A DNA stretch of 64,000 bases. It comes from Wukongibacter sp050859025. Lineage in GTDB: Bacteria > Bacillota > Clostridia > Peptostreptococcales > Caminicellaceae. Made by a program: the position numbers and the translations under genes. The DNA lies in assembly GCF_050859025.1 (NCBI RefSeq), contig NZ_CP138200.1, positions 2,046,001 through 2,110,000 on the forward strand. Reading direction: 5' to 3'. Shown piece after piece: positions 44,347 through 54,314 of this stretch. The notes beneath the pieces are model-generated. The model was not told the origin of the DNA. It did not search any database and worked only from the letters and a program-made list of their open reading frames with translations. Positions within the stretch are counted from its first letter, which is position 1; each line of letters begins with the position of its first letter.

Positions 44347-44463
44347 GAGCTATATGCCTTTTGAGATTAGAAAATGTAAATTTGAAAATAGCGTGTATAC
44401 AATAAATAGAGACTATAAGTTGAAATCATCAGCTAATAGCAAAACAATGTAAGGAGGAAGAAT

Positions 44464-46857
44464 ATGTTAGTACCAGTAAGTTGGCTAAAGGACTATGTTG
44501 ATATAGATAATATTCCAATAGAAGAATTAGAAGAAAAATTAATTTTATCAGGTTCCAATACTGAGGGTGTAGAGAAGGTTATTGAGGATGCTAAAAAAAT
44601 TGTTATTGGTAAAATAATTGAAATAAAAAAGCATCCTAATGCGGATAAATTAGTAATTCCAATGGTTGATATTGGAGAAGAGGTTATCCAGATTGTAACT
44701 GGAGCAGAGAATATTAATGTTGGAGATTACGTTCCGGTTGCCTTAGTTGGCTCTAGATTACCGGGGGGCATTAAAATCAAAAGAGGAAAGCTTAGGGGAG
44801 AAGTATCAAATGGTATGCTTTGTTCAGCTGAAGAGCTAGGGTTTTCTGATAGTGTAATTCCTAAGGATATGAAGGATGGAATACTAATATTGAATGGTGA
44901 ATATACACTTGGAGAAGGGATAGAAGAAGCATTAGATCTTGACGATCATGTAATAGAATTTGAGATTACTCCAAACAGACCCGACTGTTTAAGTATGTTA
45001 GGTATGGCTAGAGAAACATCAGCAACCTTTGATCTATCTACCAAGCATCCTCAAATAAATATCAAAGAAGAGATAGATGATATAAATGATTATATTAGTG
45101 TTGAAGTAAAAGCTACTGATTTATGCGGGAGATTTGTTGGTAGAGTTGTAAAGGACATAGAGATTAAACCATCGCCGACTTGGCTTCAATTCAAACTTAT
45201 GAAGGCAGGAGTTAGACCTATTAGTAATATTGTTGATATAACAAACTTTGTTATGCTTGAGTACGGTCAGCCTCTACATGCATATGATTTAAATACCTTG
45301 AATGATGGCAAGATAATAGTTAGAAGAGCTAATAAGGATGAGGTAACAACTACCTTAGATGGAGTAGAAAGAAAACTTGACGAAGAGGTTCTTGTAATAG
45401 CCGATGCAAAGGATACAATAGGTATTGCAGGAATAATGGGTGGAGAATACACTGAGGTATCAGATAATACTAAGACTATATTTATAGAAGCTGCTCACTT
45501 CAACAAGAAAAACATAAGAACATCTTCAAGAAAAATAGGACTTAGAACAGAGGCTTCTGCAAGATTTGAAAAGGGTATAGATCCAAACGTTGCTGAGGCA
45601 GCTGCTGATAGAGCATGCCAGCTTATTGAAGAGCTAGGTGCTGGTAAGGTTGTAAAGGGTAAAATAGATATATATGATGATAAATTAGAAGGATGGTCCA
45701 TTGAAGTAAGACCTGAGAGAATAAATAGTCTTTTAGGTACGACGTTGAGCATAGAGGGAATTAGTGATATCCTTAGAAGACTAGAGCTTTATACTGAGAA
45801 AAAAGAAGATAAGATAATAGTAGGCATTCCAACCTTTAGACAGGATTTATTAAAGGAGATTGATATTGTTGAAGAGGTTGCTAGGATATATGGATATAAT
45901 GTTATTGAGGCAACAATTCCAAAGGGAGCAACATGGGGAGCTAAGACAAATGCACAGATAATTGAAGACTATACAAAGGATTCTTTAAATGCTTTAGGAC
46001 TTAATGAAATAACTACATATTCTTTCGTTAGTCCAAAGAGCCTAGATCTAATAAATATTCCAGAAGAGAGCTTCTTAAGAAGAAATATAAAATTACTTAA
46101 TCCTTTAGGTGAAGAGTATAGCATAATGAGAACGACTTTAGTACCTAATATGCTTGAAGTTCTTGCAAGAAATTATAAGAGAAATGTATCTGATGCCTTA
46201 GCATTCGAATTAGGAAATACATTTATTCCACGTGAGATTCCTGTAACCTCCTTACCTATTGAGAAGAAGGTATTGACTTTGGGAATGTATGGTACAGATA
46301 TAGATTTCTTTAGCTTAAAGGCTATTGTATGGGAGCTTTTAAATAGGCTGGGCATAGAAAAATATTTTATCGAACCTGAAAAAACTCACTCTTTATTCCA
46401 TCCTGGAAGATGTGGAAATATTGTGTATGGAAATCATATATTAGGAACTATAGGAGAAGTACATCCTGATATATTAGAAAATTACGGGTTTGGTAACAGG
46501 GTATATATAGCAGATATAGACTTTAATATTCTTTTACAGATAACCAGAATAGATACTATATATAAACCGTTACCTAAGTATCCTTCAACTTCGAGAGATA
46601 TGGCTGTTATTGTTAAGGAAGAAGTATACTCCAAGGAAATAGAGGATATTATAATTGATAACGGAGGAAGGCTACTAGAATCATGTACTCTATTCGATGT
46701 ATATAGGGGTAAACAGATTTCTGAAGGAAACAAGAGTATGGCATATTCGTTAACATTTAGAGCTGATGATAGAACTCTGATTGATGAAGAAGTTAACAAA
46801 GTATTTGATAAAATGCTAGAGGAGTTAAGAGATAAGCTAGATGCAGAATTGAGATAG
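44464..46857 (+). CDS. pheT: Phenylalanyl-tRNA synthetase beta subunit
   Basis: 797 residues with the full domain series: tRNA-binding EMAP-like domain (about 40-150), B3/4 editing domain (FARFEKG near residue 365 lies within the B3/4-B5 region), B5, the catalytic-like core and the C-terminal anticodon-binding FDX-ACB domain (YPSTSRDMAVIV near residue 705). It lies 117 bases after pheS with its own AAGGAGGAAGAAT site; that gap contains nothing notable. Confidence 0.98.
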   Translation: MLVPVSWLKDYVDIDNIPIEELEEKLILSGSNTEGVEKVIEDAKKIVIGKIIEIKKHPNADKLVIPMVDIGEEVIQIVTGAENINVGDYVPVALVGSRLPGGIKIKRGKLRGEVSNGMLCSAEELGFSDSVIPKDMKDGILILNGEYTLGEGIEEALDLDDHVIEFEITPNRPDCLSMLGMARETSATFDLSTKHPQINIKEEIDDINDYISVEVKATDLCGRFVGRVVKDIEIKPSPTWLQFKLMKAGVRPISNIVDITNFVMLEYGQPLHAYDLNTLNDGKIIVRRANKDEVTTTLDGVERKLDEEVLVIADAKDTIGIAGIMGGEYTEVSDNTKTIFIEAAHFNKKNIRTSSRKIGLRTEASARFEKGIDPNVAEAAADRACQLIEELGAGKVVKGKIDIYDDKLEGWSIEVRPERINSLLGTTLSIEGISDILRRLELYTEKKEDKIIVGIPTFRQDLLKEIDIVEEVARIYGYNVIEATIPKGATWGAKTNAQIIEDYTKDSLNALGLNEITTYSFVSPKSLDLINIPEESFLRRNIKLLNPLGEEYSIMRTTLVPNMLEVLARNYKRNVSDALAFELGNTFIPREIPVTSLPIEKKVLTLGMYGTDIDFFSLKAIVWELLNRLGIEKYFIEPEKTHSLFHPGRCGNIVYGNHILGTIGEVHPDILENYGFGNRVYIADIDFNILLQITRIDTIYKPLPKYPSTSRDMAVIVKEEVYSKEIEDIIIDNGGRLLESCTLFDVYRGKQISEGNKSMAYSLTFRADDRTLIDEEVNKVFDKMLEELRDKLDAELR

Positions 46858-46873
46858 AAATAGTTAAACCTAA

Positions 46874-46917
46874 AATAGTCATTACTAATTACATATAGTT
46901 AGTGATGACTATTTTTA
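46874..46917 (+). terminator. Terminator after pheT
   Basis: AATAGTCATTACTAA / TTAGTGATGACTATT stem of 15 bp with one G-T pair, then TTTTAT. Confidence 0.85.
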
Positions 46918-47237
46918 TTCTTTAAAATAATATTTCAAATTTTTTAAACAAAAAATGTGGTAGAATATATTTATAGTCTATAGTTTGAAGGAGTTTATGA
47001 GAATTTGAAAAAGAAAATTATGGGATTTATTTACCAAGTTATTGTATAGCGTTCATACAGTATAAATTAGTAGTACTATTTGAATTTCTATAAGACTATA
47101 TTAAAAATGAAAACTAAACTAGAAAATAGAGACCAGATACTCTGAATTTTAATTAGAAATTCTAGAAGGAAAAGTTAAACATATATAGAAGTATTTATGT
47201 TAGTAGATTTGTTTAATCTAAAGGGGTTGTATAACAA
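46918..47237. other. Intergenic region before zapA with a family A remnant
   Basis: About 320 bases. GTATAAATTAGTAGTACTATTTGAATTTCTATA (in two parts, 47060-47093) resembles the right half of copy A1. A 14-codon frame after GGAG near 46990 is too short to support. Otherwise AT-rich. Confidence 0.4.
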
Positions 47238-47801
47238 ATGACAAATAAGAACAGAGTCATAGTGAAAATTTTTGGACAAGAATATACAATAGTTGGTGAT
47301 GAACCAAGGGAATTTATGCAAAGAGTTTCTAACCACGTTGATGATAAAATGCATGAGATAGCTGAAAAGAATAAAAAATTCAGTACAGCCATGATAGCTG
47401 TTTTAACCTCTATTAATATAGGGGATGAATATTTTAAACTTTTAGATGAATATAATAGCCTAAAGCTTGAAAGTGATAGACCTGCTGAAGAATTAGAAAA
47501 AACTAAAGAGCTTTTAGTTTCGTCGGCAGTAGAGATAGAAAAAAAGGCGAAGGATTATGATAAATTATTAAATGAGTATGAGAAGATGAAAGAAAGCTTC
47601 ATTAATATAGAAACAAGCTATAGTGAACTGAAAGAGGTAGTGAATCAACTAAGCTATGAATTAAATGTTAAGGATAATAAATTGAAGAAAGCAGAAAAGA
47701 TTAATGAAGACATTAAGAACAAGTTAGTGCAAAGTGAGGTTAAATTGGTTCAAACTAAGAAAGAACTTCAGGAGTTTATTGAAGCCTTTGATAATGCGTA
47801 A
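47238..47801 (+). CDS. zapA: Cell division protein ZapA with extended coiled coil
   Basis: 187 residues. Residues 1-90 match ZapA (NRVIVKIFGQEYTIVGDE, ANHVDDKM-type helix, AVLTSINIGDEYFKL). The rest, to residue 185, is a continuous charged coiled coil with heptads, far longer than the 85-100 residues usual in Bacillus. ZapA crosslinks FtsZ filaments at the division ring. Placement just before a U32 protein and mutS2 is a conserved clostridial order. ATG 47238 follows AAAGGGGTTGTATAACAA. Confidence 0.9.
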   Translation: MTNKNRVIVKIFGQEYTIVGDEPREFMQRVSNHVDDKMHEIAEKNKKFSTAMIAVLTSINIGDEYFKLLDEYNSLKLESDRPAEELEKTKELLVSSAVEIEKKAKDYDKLLNEYEKMKESFINIETSYSELKEVVNQLSYELNVKDNKLKKAEKINEDIKNKLVQSEVKLVQTKKELQEFIEAFDNA

Positions 47802-48289
47802 GTTTCTATTGCCTCCCCAAAAAAATATTGTTAAGTGAAACATGTCATAATGCTAGTTTAAAGAGTAATAAATTTCACCGAAAGAATGTAGAACTGTTCA
47901 TTATTTTAGAAAAATTTATTGAGGTCGTTTTTCAAAGGAAAATCTGGCCAAAACAAAGGGAGTCGATGTCCCAAAGTTTTTATCATAACTTTTAAGATAG
48001 CATGACTATATGTGAGTAGTGATATAATAATATTACTACTTTTTGTTGTGTGATAAACATAATATGTAAATTGATCTGTTTTGTTAGTTCTTAGGGAGAG
48101 AAATAGTATATTAATAGCTCTTAAAAATTTGAGATTTATTACTTCCATTTTACTAGCTAGGCTAGTTAAATTACGAAAAATCTATTACATTCCGAAGATT
48201 CAACGTTTATCAAAACGCTCGATGTTAAATCTCCAGAAAGTGAGATATTTATCCCGTTATACATAACTATAAATTTTAGGAGTGATAAG
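47802..48289. other. Non-coding stretch between zapA and the U32 gene
   Basis: About 490 bases. Open frames on both strands (47906-48148 minus, 48081-48266 plus) lack ribosome sites and family resemblance. No clear terminator or repeat copy was found. Confidence 0.4.
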
Positions 48290-50743
48290 GTGAAAAAGGT
48301 AGAACTTTTAGCGCCTGTTGGAAGCTACGAAGCTCTAGTTGCAGCTGTTCAAAATGGAGCAGATGCAGTTTATTTAGGCGGAAAGAAATTTGGAGCTAGA
48401 CAATATGCAAACAATTTTGATGAAGAAAAACTAAAGGAAGCAGTGGAGTACTGTCATATTAGAGGGGTAAAGGTCTATCTCACTGTCAATACCATAGTGG
48501 CTGATGAAGAACTTAATGATTTTATGGAGTACATAAACCTGTTATATAATTTAGATGTTGATGCTGTGATTATACAGGATTTGGGGGTTTTAAAATACAT
48601 TAGAGAAAGCTTTCCTGATTTTGAGGTTCATGCAAGCACTCAGATGACTATACATAACCTAGAGGGAATCAATCTATTAAAGAAGCTGGGAGTTAAGAGA
48701 ACGGTTTTAGCAAGAGAAATGGATCTAAACAGTATTAGACATATAAAGGAAAATAGCGACATGGAAATAGAGGTTTTTGTACACGGTGCTCTATGTATTT
48801 GCTATTCTGGTCAATGCTTGATGAGTAGTTTGATTGGTGGAAGAAGTGGTAATAGAGGAAGATGTGCCCAGCCTTGTAGGCTGCCATATAAATTAGTAGA
48901 TTTAGAAACTCAAAAAGAGATAGATAGTCCAGGTGGAAATTATATACTTAGTCCTAAAGACTTAAATACTATAGAAAATTTGGATAAGCTTTTAGAGATC
49001 GGAGTAGAATCCCTAAAGATTGAGGGGCGAATGAAGAGGCCAGAATATGTTGCAGTGGTTGTAAGAGCCTATAGAAAAGCTATTGACATGTATTATAAAA
49101 AGGGGAAAATAAAGATTGATGAGTATACAAAAAAAGAGCTGATACAAATTTTTAACCGTAGCTTCACCAAAGGACATATATTTGGAGAAAAAGGTAAAGA
49201 ATTAATGGGATTTGAAAAACCAGGAAATAAAGGTATAGAGATAGGTCAAGTAATAGGATATGATAAGAAAAAGAGAAGGCTGAAAATAAGACTCAAGGAT
49301 GTACTACAAAATGGAGATGGAATTGAGGTAAGAAACATAAGAGTAGAGAATAAGGGGATTAGAGTTAGAAAAATATTAAGAAATAATAAAATTGTTGAAA
49401 AATCTTTTGAAGGAGATATTATTGAGATTGAGTTTAATGGGGAAGCAACTAAAGGCGATAAAGTATTTAAAACGGCTGATGTTGAACTACTCAAAAAAGC
49501 TTCTGAGACCTATAAAAACGAAGGTAAAAAAATTCCTATTTTTGGAGCTGTAAAATGTAAGTTAGGCGAAGAATTAGAGCTTTATATTTGGGACAATGAT
49601 AATTACATAACTAAAAGAGGTAAGATTAAGGTTGAAAAGGCTATTAATAAACCCCTTGATGCCCAGAGGCTTGAGAAGCAATTAAGAAAGCTAGGGAATA
49701 CGGCATACAATCTTGAAGAAGTAGAAATAGATATTGATCCAAGTGTTACAATACCCATTAGTGAAGTAAATAGTATTAGGCGTGAAGCTATAGATAGCCT
49801 GAATAAATTGAGAAGCAACATGAACAATCGTTCCAAAACTGATTTTAGGACAATTAAGTTAGAGTACATAATGAAAAAAGAAAAGAAAAATATTACTTCA
49901 CTAACAGCCTATGTAAATAACATAGAACAGTTAAGAGCAGTACTATCAACAGATATATATAATATATATTATTCAAATATATATGACCTTGAAAAGGCGT
50001 TAAGTATGGGAAGAGAAGCAAAGAAACAATTAATTCCTGCCTTAAATAGAATTACATATGACTCTGAATTAGAGTTTATAAGGAAAAAAAGGAATATTAT
50101 TATTGAAAATGGACATATACTAGTATCTAATCACGGTCAGTTAAATATGTTTATAGGCGAGGATATAAAAATACATACTGATTTTTCATTCAACACTTTT
50201 AATAGTTTGGCTGTACAGAAATTGAGGGAATTAAATGTTTCAGACATTACTCTGTCGCCAGAGCTAAACTATAGGCAAATAAGTGATTTTACCTCCAAGA
50301 TTAGTAATCTTGAGATTATAGTATACGGACATCTTCCTATGATGATAACTGAGTATTGTCCGGTAAATGCTGTTTTAGATAGGGTTGATGGTGAGGCCTG
50401 TAATCTATGTTCCAATAAAAAATATGGACTTAAAGATAGATATGGTATAGTCTTTCCAATTCAAAGGGACAACGGATGTAGAACTCATATACTGAACTCC
50501 AAGAAAATGTTTTTGTTGGAAAATATGGATAAAATTGTACACAAAAATGTCAAAAATATGAGATTACAGTTTACAAACGAAGATAAAAATGAAATAATAA
50601 GTATAGTAAATGCTTATTGTAAAACTCTAGATAGAATTTTAAAAGGTAAGACAGGTCTCTCAAATGATGCTTTAGAAATTATCAGTAAATATAAGGACAA
50701 TGGTGACTATACTAAAGGACACTTTTTAAGAGGCGTAATGTAA
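48290..50743 (+). CDS. U32-family protein with DUF3656 domain, RlhA-like
   Basis: 817 residues from GTG 48290 after AGGAGTGATAAG. The U32 core (about 1-310) has ELLAPVGSYEALVAAVQNGADAVYLGG and the cysteine motif CICYSGQCLMSSLIGGRSGNRGRCAQPCR. A DUF3656 insert (about 375-495) and a C-terminal region with CPVNAVL, CNLCSNKKYGL and a final helical part follow. The U32 proteins with this layout include Escherichia coli RlhA, which makes 5-hydroxycytidine in 23S rRNA; this copy is longer (RlhA is about 650). The cysteine set probably binds an iron-sulfur cluster. The protease annotation of the family is likely a misnomer. Confidence 0.85.
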   Translation: MKKVELLAPVGSYEALVAAVQNGADAVYLGGKKFGARQYANNFDEEKLKEAVEYCHIRGVKVYLTVNTIVADEELNDFMEYINLLYNLDVDAVIIQDLGVLKYIRESFPDFEVHASTQMTIHNLEGINLLKKLGVKRTVLAREMDLNSIRHIKENSDMEIEVFVHGALCICYSGQCLMSSLIGGRSGNRGRCAQPCRLPYKLVDLETQKEIDSPGGNYILSPKDLNTIENLDKLLEIGVESLKIEGRMKRPEYVAVVVRAYRKAIDMYYKKGKIKIDEYTKKELIQIFNRSFTKGHIFGEKGKELMGFEKPGNKGIEIGQVIGYDKKKRRLKIRLKDVLQNGDGIEVRNIRVENKGIRVRKILRNNKIVEKSFEGDIIEIEFNGEATKGDKVFKTADVELLKKASETYKNEGKKIPIFGAVKCKLGEELELYIWDNDNYITKRGKIKVEKAINKPLDAQRLEKQLRKLGNTAYNLEEVEIDIDPSVTIPISEVNSIRREAIDSLNKLRSNMNNRSKTDFRTIKLEYIMKKEKKNITSLTAYVNNIEQLRAVLSTDIYNIYYSNIYDLEKALSMGREAKKQLIPALNRITYDSELEFIRKKRNIIIENGHILVSNHGQLNMFIGEDIKIHTDFSFNTFNSLAVQKLRELNVSDITLSPELNYRQISDFTSKISNLEIIVYGHLPMMITEYCPVNAVLDRVDGEACNLCSNKKYGLKDRYGIVFPIQRDNGCRTHILNSKKMFLLENMDKIVHKNVKNMRLQFTNEDKNEIISIVNAYCKTLDRILKGKTGLSNDALEIISKYKDNGDYTKGHFLRGVM

Positions 50744-50770
50744 TAGATTACAGGTATAAGGAGAATGGAA

Positions 50771-53137
50771 ATGAATGAACGCAGCATTAGGGTTCTAGAA
50801 TATATAAAAATAAAGGAAAAATTAAAGAAGTTAGCTACTTCATGGCTTGGTAAAGACCTTATAGATGAGTTAAAGCCAATAAATGATATTAATGAAGTAA
50901 GAGATAGGCTATCAGAGACATCAGAAGCAGTTAGCATAATAATTCAAAAAGGCAGTGTACCCTTTGGTCCAATTTACGATCTCGCAAGGTATCTAAAGGT
51001 TGCTGAGATTGGATCATACCTGTATCCTGGTCAGCTTTTAGAAGTAGGTGATACCCTTAGAACTGCAAGGGTTTTGAAAAATTTTATAAAGGCTCCGGAC
51101 TTAGAAGAATTTACTCCACTTCAAAGTCTAATATCCAATATTAGTACATATAAAAACATTGAAGATCGTATCGAAGAAGCTATTATTAGTGCAGATGAAA
51201 TATCTGATAACGCTAGTTATGAGCTTAAGAGTATCAGGAGGCAGATTGAAAATAAAAATTCTTCTATTAGAAATAAGTTAAATTCAATGATAAATTCTTC
51301 CAGAACACAAAAGTTTCTACAGGATGCTATTATTACCATAAGGCAGGATAGATTTGTTGTACCAGTAAAAGCGGAAAACAAGAGAGACGTTCCTGGGCTT
51401 GTACATGATCAGTCATCGAGCGGAGCTACACTCTTTATAGAACCGATGGCGATAGTAGAAATGAACAATGAGTTAAAGGAGCTTAAGTTAAAGGAAAAGG
51501 CTGAGATTGAAAGAATTCTTAGGGAAATTTCTGCTGAGGTTGGAGAAGTATCTGAAAATATTAAAATTAATCAGGATATACTTGCAAAGCTTGATTTCGT
51601 TTTTGCTAAGGCAAAGCTATCTATTGATATGAGAGCTATGGAGCCAAAGCTTAACAGTGATGGCTACATTAGAATAAAAAATGGAAGACATCCATTGATT
51701 GATGTAAAGGAAGTTATCCCAACTAACATATGGATAGGAGATAAATTTAATACCCTACTTATTACAGGGCCAAATACAGGTGGTAAGACAGTTACTTTAA
51801 AAACTGTAGGTCTTATGGTATTGATGACTCAATCTGGTTTACATATACCTGCCGACTATGGTACAGAAATTTCTATATTTAATCAGGTCTATGCGGATAT
51901 AGGTGATGAACAGAGTATTGAGCAGAGTCTTAGTACATTTTCTTCACATATGACAAATATTGTTGAGATATTAAAAAGAGCTTCAGATAGAGATTTAGTT
52001 ATTCTTGATGAGCTGGGATCTGGGACAGACCCTACCGAAGGAGCAGCCCTAGCAATGGCTATTTTGACTCATCTATATGATGTTGGGGTAAAGACTATAG
52101 CTACAACTCACTATAGTGAATTGAAACAATTTGCTTTAGCGAATGAAGGGGTTGAAAATGCATCGGTTGAATTTGATGTTGAAACACTAAGTCCCACCTA
52201 TAGGTTACTCATTGGTGTACCTGGTAAGTCAAATGCCCTTGAAATATCTAGAAGACTTGGATTAAGTGAAGAAATTATAAATAAATCTAAGGAATTTATC
52301 ACCAATGAAGATATTGAGTTTGAGGAAATAATCTCTTCAATTGAATCTAATAGAAAAACCGCTGAAAAGGAAAGAGACGAAGCTATTAGATTAAGATTAG
52401 AAGTTCAAAAACTAAAGGATGATTATGAAAAGAATTATCAAAAGCTTAAGAATCAAAAAGATAGAGAGATAAGAGAGGCTAAAGAGGAAGCAAGAACATT
52501 GCTAAAGGAAACAAAGAGAGAAGCCGATGAAATTATTAAAGAATTAAGAGATATATCTAAGGATGTTGGCAAAGAAAGGAACAAAAAAATAGAAGAGCTT
52601 AGAAAAAAGATGAAGGGGAGTATAGATGCTCTTCATGAACCAGTGCATTTTGCTGAAGAAATTTCTGACTCAAAGCCGCCAAAGAGTGTGCAGAGTGGAG
52701 ATAGAGTAAAGGTCTTAAATCTTAATCAAGAGGGAACTGTCTTATCTAAGCCTAATCAAAGTGGTGAAGTATCAGTTCAAGTTGGTATTATGAAGATCAA
52801 TGTGAATATTTCAAACCTAAGATTATTAAAAGATACTAAAAAGGATATAAAGAAGACTAGTATAGGTTCCATAATGAAATCAAAGACTCAGACTATTAGA
52901 AATGAAATTGACTTGAGAGGTAAGAATATTGAAGAATCACTAATTGAGATTGATAAATATTTAGATGATGCATACCTTTCAAATCTACAGCAAATTACCA
53001 TTATACATGGTAAAGGTACAGGAGCCCTCAGAAAGGGGATCAAGGAGTTTTTGAGAAAGCATTCACATGTTAAAGCATTTAGAGAAGGTGTATATGGTGA
53101 AGGTGGGTCTGGTGTAACAATTGTAGATTTAAAATAA
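50771..53137 (+). CDS. mutS2: Endonuclease MutS2
   Basis: 788 residues from ATG 50771, the better spaced of two close ATGs after AAGGAG. MutS core with Walker A GPNTGGKT (about residue 334), Walker B VILDELGSGTDPTEGAA and the ATTHYSELK motif. A long coiled coil follows (about 510-630), then a KOW-like segment, then the Smr nuclease domain (IDLRGKNIEESL and IIHGKGTGALRKGI). MutS2 acts on branched DNA and also on collided ribosomes (RqcU role in Bacillus). It lies 27 bases after the U32 gene and is probably cotranscribed. Confidence 0.97.
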   Translation: MNERSIRVLEYIKIKEKLKKLATSWLGKDLIDELKPINDINEVRDRLSETSEAVSIIIQKGSVPFGPIYDLARYLKVAEIGSYLYPGQLLEVGDTLRTARVLKNFIKAPDLEEFTPLQSLISNISTYKNIEDRIEEAIISADEISDNASYELKSIRRQIENKNSSIRNKLNSMINSSRTQKFLQDAIITIRQDRFVVPVKAENKRDVPGLVHDQSSSGATLFIEPMAIVEMNNELKELKLKEKAEIERILREISAEVGEVSENIKINQDILAKLDFVFAKAKLSIDMRAMEPKLNSDGYIRIKNGRHPLIDVKEVIPTNIWIGDKFNTLLITGPNTGGKTVTLKTVGLMVLMTQSGLHIPADYGTEISIFNQVYADIGDEQSIEQSLSTFSSHMTNIVEILKRASDRDLVILDELGSGTDPTEGAALAMAILTHLYDVGVKTIATTHYSELKQFALANEGVENASVEFDVETLSPTYRLLIGVPGKSNALEISRRLGLSEEIINKSKEFITNEDIEFEEIISSIESNRKTAEKERDEAIRLRLEVQKLKDDYEKNYQKLKNQKDREIREAKEEARTLLKETKREADEIIKELRDISKDVGKERNKKIEELRKKMKGSIDALHEPVHFAEEISDSKPPKSVQSGDRVKVLNLNQEGTVLSKPNQSGEVSVQVGIMKINVNISNLRLLKDTKKDIKKTSIGSIMKSKTQTIRNEIDLRGKNIEESLIEIDKYLDDAYLSNLQQITIIHGKGTGALRKGIKEFLRKHSHVKAFREGVYGEGGSGVTIVDLK

Positions 53138-53192
53138 AACAGAAATTTAAGTTAAAGGGTGGTACTGTTTTCTAGTGAGAGGTGAAAGGTAT

Positions 53193-53648
53193 ATGATATT
53201 AGTTAGTGCATGCCTGCTTGGCTTGGATTGTAGATATGATGGTAGAAATGCTACCCATGATGAAATACTTGATTTCTTGAAGGATAAAGACTTTATCCTA
53301 GTATGTCCTGAACAGCTTGGAGGATTACAGACACCTAGAAATCCTTGTGAAATAGCTGGAAGAGATGGTAAAGCTGTCTTAGAAGGTGAAACTAAGGTAA
53401 TAGACAATCAAGGGAGAGATGTTACTAAACAGTTCATTAAAGGTGCCGAGGAGACATTGAAAATTGCAAAGCTTTACAATGCAAGTATGGCTATATTAAA
53501 GGAGAGAAGTCCTAGCTGTGGAAGTACCATGATTTATGATGGTAAATTTCATGGCAAGCTTAAAGCTGGCAGAGGAGTAACCTCAGCATTGCTCCAGCAG
53601 AACAATGTGAAAGTATTTACTGAAGAAAATTATAAAAAAAATTTCTAA
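53193..53648 (+). CDS. DUF523 family protein
   Basis: 151 residues from ATG 53193 after GAGGTGAAAGGTAT. The family signature is clear: VSACLLGLDCRYDG, VCPEQLGGLQTPRNPCEI and LKERSPSCGSTMIYDG. Conserved cysteines in each motif suggest a metal or thiol-based activity, possibly an Fe-S cluster; the function is not settled. It follows mutS2 by 55 bases and precedes a GerMN lipoprotein gene by 22. Confidence 0.9.
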   Translation: MILVSACLLGLDCRYDGRNATHDEILDFLKDKDFILVCPEQLGGLQTPRNPCEIAGRDGKAVLEGETKVIDNQGRDVTKQFIKGAEETLKIAKLYNASMAILKERSPSCGSTMIYDGKFHGKLKAGRGVTSALLQQNNVKVFTEENYKKNF

Positions 53649-53670
53649 TATTTTTGAGGGGGTAAAACAA

Positions 53671-54270
53671 ATGAAAAAAGTAATAGCGTATATACTTTTA
53701 ATAACTTTAGCATTTACTATGCTTACGGGATGTAAAAAGAAAGAGGCATCTAAAGAAATAGATATTGAAAAAGCTAATCAGACCAATGAAGAACAGTCAG
53801 AAAATAATAGCAAAGAATCTGAAAATCAAGAAGAAGCTTCAAAGGAAGTAGATTATATACTATACTTAAGATATAAAGATAAGCCATTCCTATATGATGA
53901 AGTATTTTCGATTGATATAAATGATGAGAAGCTTAAAGATAAATCGATAGAGCAGTTCATCTTAGAGGAATTAATAAACTTTAAGCCTAAAGGTGAAATT
54001 ATGAGTCCTGTTCCAGGGGGGACTAAGGTTTTATCTATTAAAAGAGAAGATAAAAATGTTATAGTTAACCTATCAAAGGAATTTATAGAAAAGAAAATGT
54101 CAGACAGTGATGCTATGTTAACAGTAGGAAGCGTAATCAATTCGATTGTAGCAATTCCTGGTAATGAAACTGCACAAATAATGGTAGAAGGAAAGCTTTT
54201 AGAAAAATATAATGGAGTTAAAACTTCTGAACCAATGTACTTCTTAGAAGGTTTATTCCCAGATAAATAG
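53671..54270 (+). CDS. GerMN-domain lipoprotein
   Basis: 199 residues. A lipoprotein signal ends at LTGC (Cys about residue 20), followed by a charged Glu/Lys/Ser linker and one GerMN domain (about 65-195; PFLYDEVFSIDI, EQFILEELINFKP, VNLSKEFIEK). GerM in Bacillus has two such domains and is needed for spore germination and engulfment. A single-domain lipoprotein could serve in sporulation or simply at the cell wall. The opening ATG follows TGAGGGGGTAAAACAA. Confidence 0.85.
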   Translation: MKKVIAYILLITLAFTMLTGCKKKEASKEIDIEKANQTNEEQSENNSKESENQEEASKEVDYILYLRYKDKPFLYDEVFSIDINDEKLKDKSIEQFILEELINFKPKGEIMSPVPGGTKVLSIKREDKNVIVNLSKEFIEKKMSDSDAMLTVGSVINSIVAIPGNETAQIMVEGKLLEKYNGVKTSEPMYFLEGLFPDK

Positions 54271-54283
54271 AAAGCAATGAAAT

Positions 54284-54314
54284 AAAGCAGCAGCCTAAGG
54301 CCGCTGCTTTATTT
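54284..54314. terminator. Bidirectional terminator between GerMN and rhomboid genes
   Basis: AAAGCAGC-GCC / GGC-GCTGCTTT stem followed by ATTTTATTT. The rhomboid stop codon lies within the loop. Confidence 0.8.

Noticed and set aside
47906..48148. 80-residue minus-strand ORF, and the overlapping plus-strand ORF 48081-48266
   Set aside because: No ribosome site, no family resemblance, and they overlap each other; treated as non-coding.
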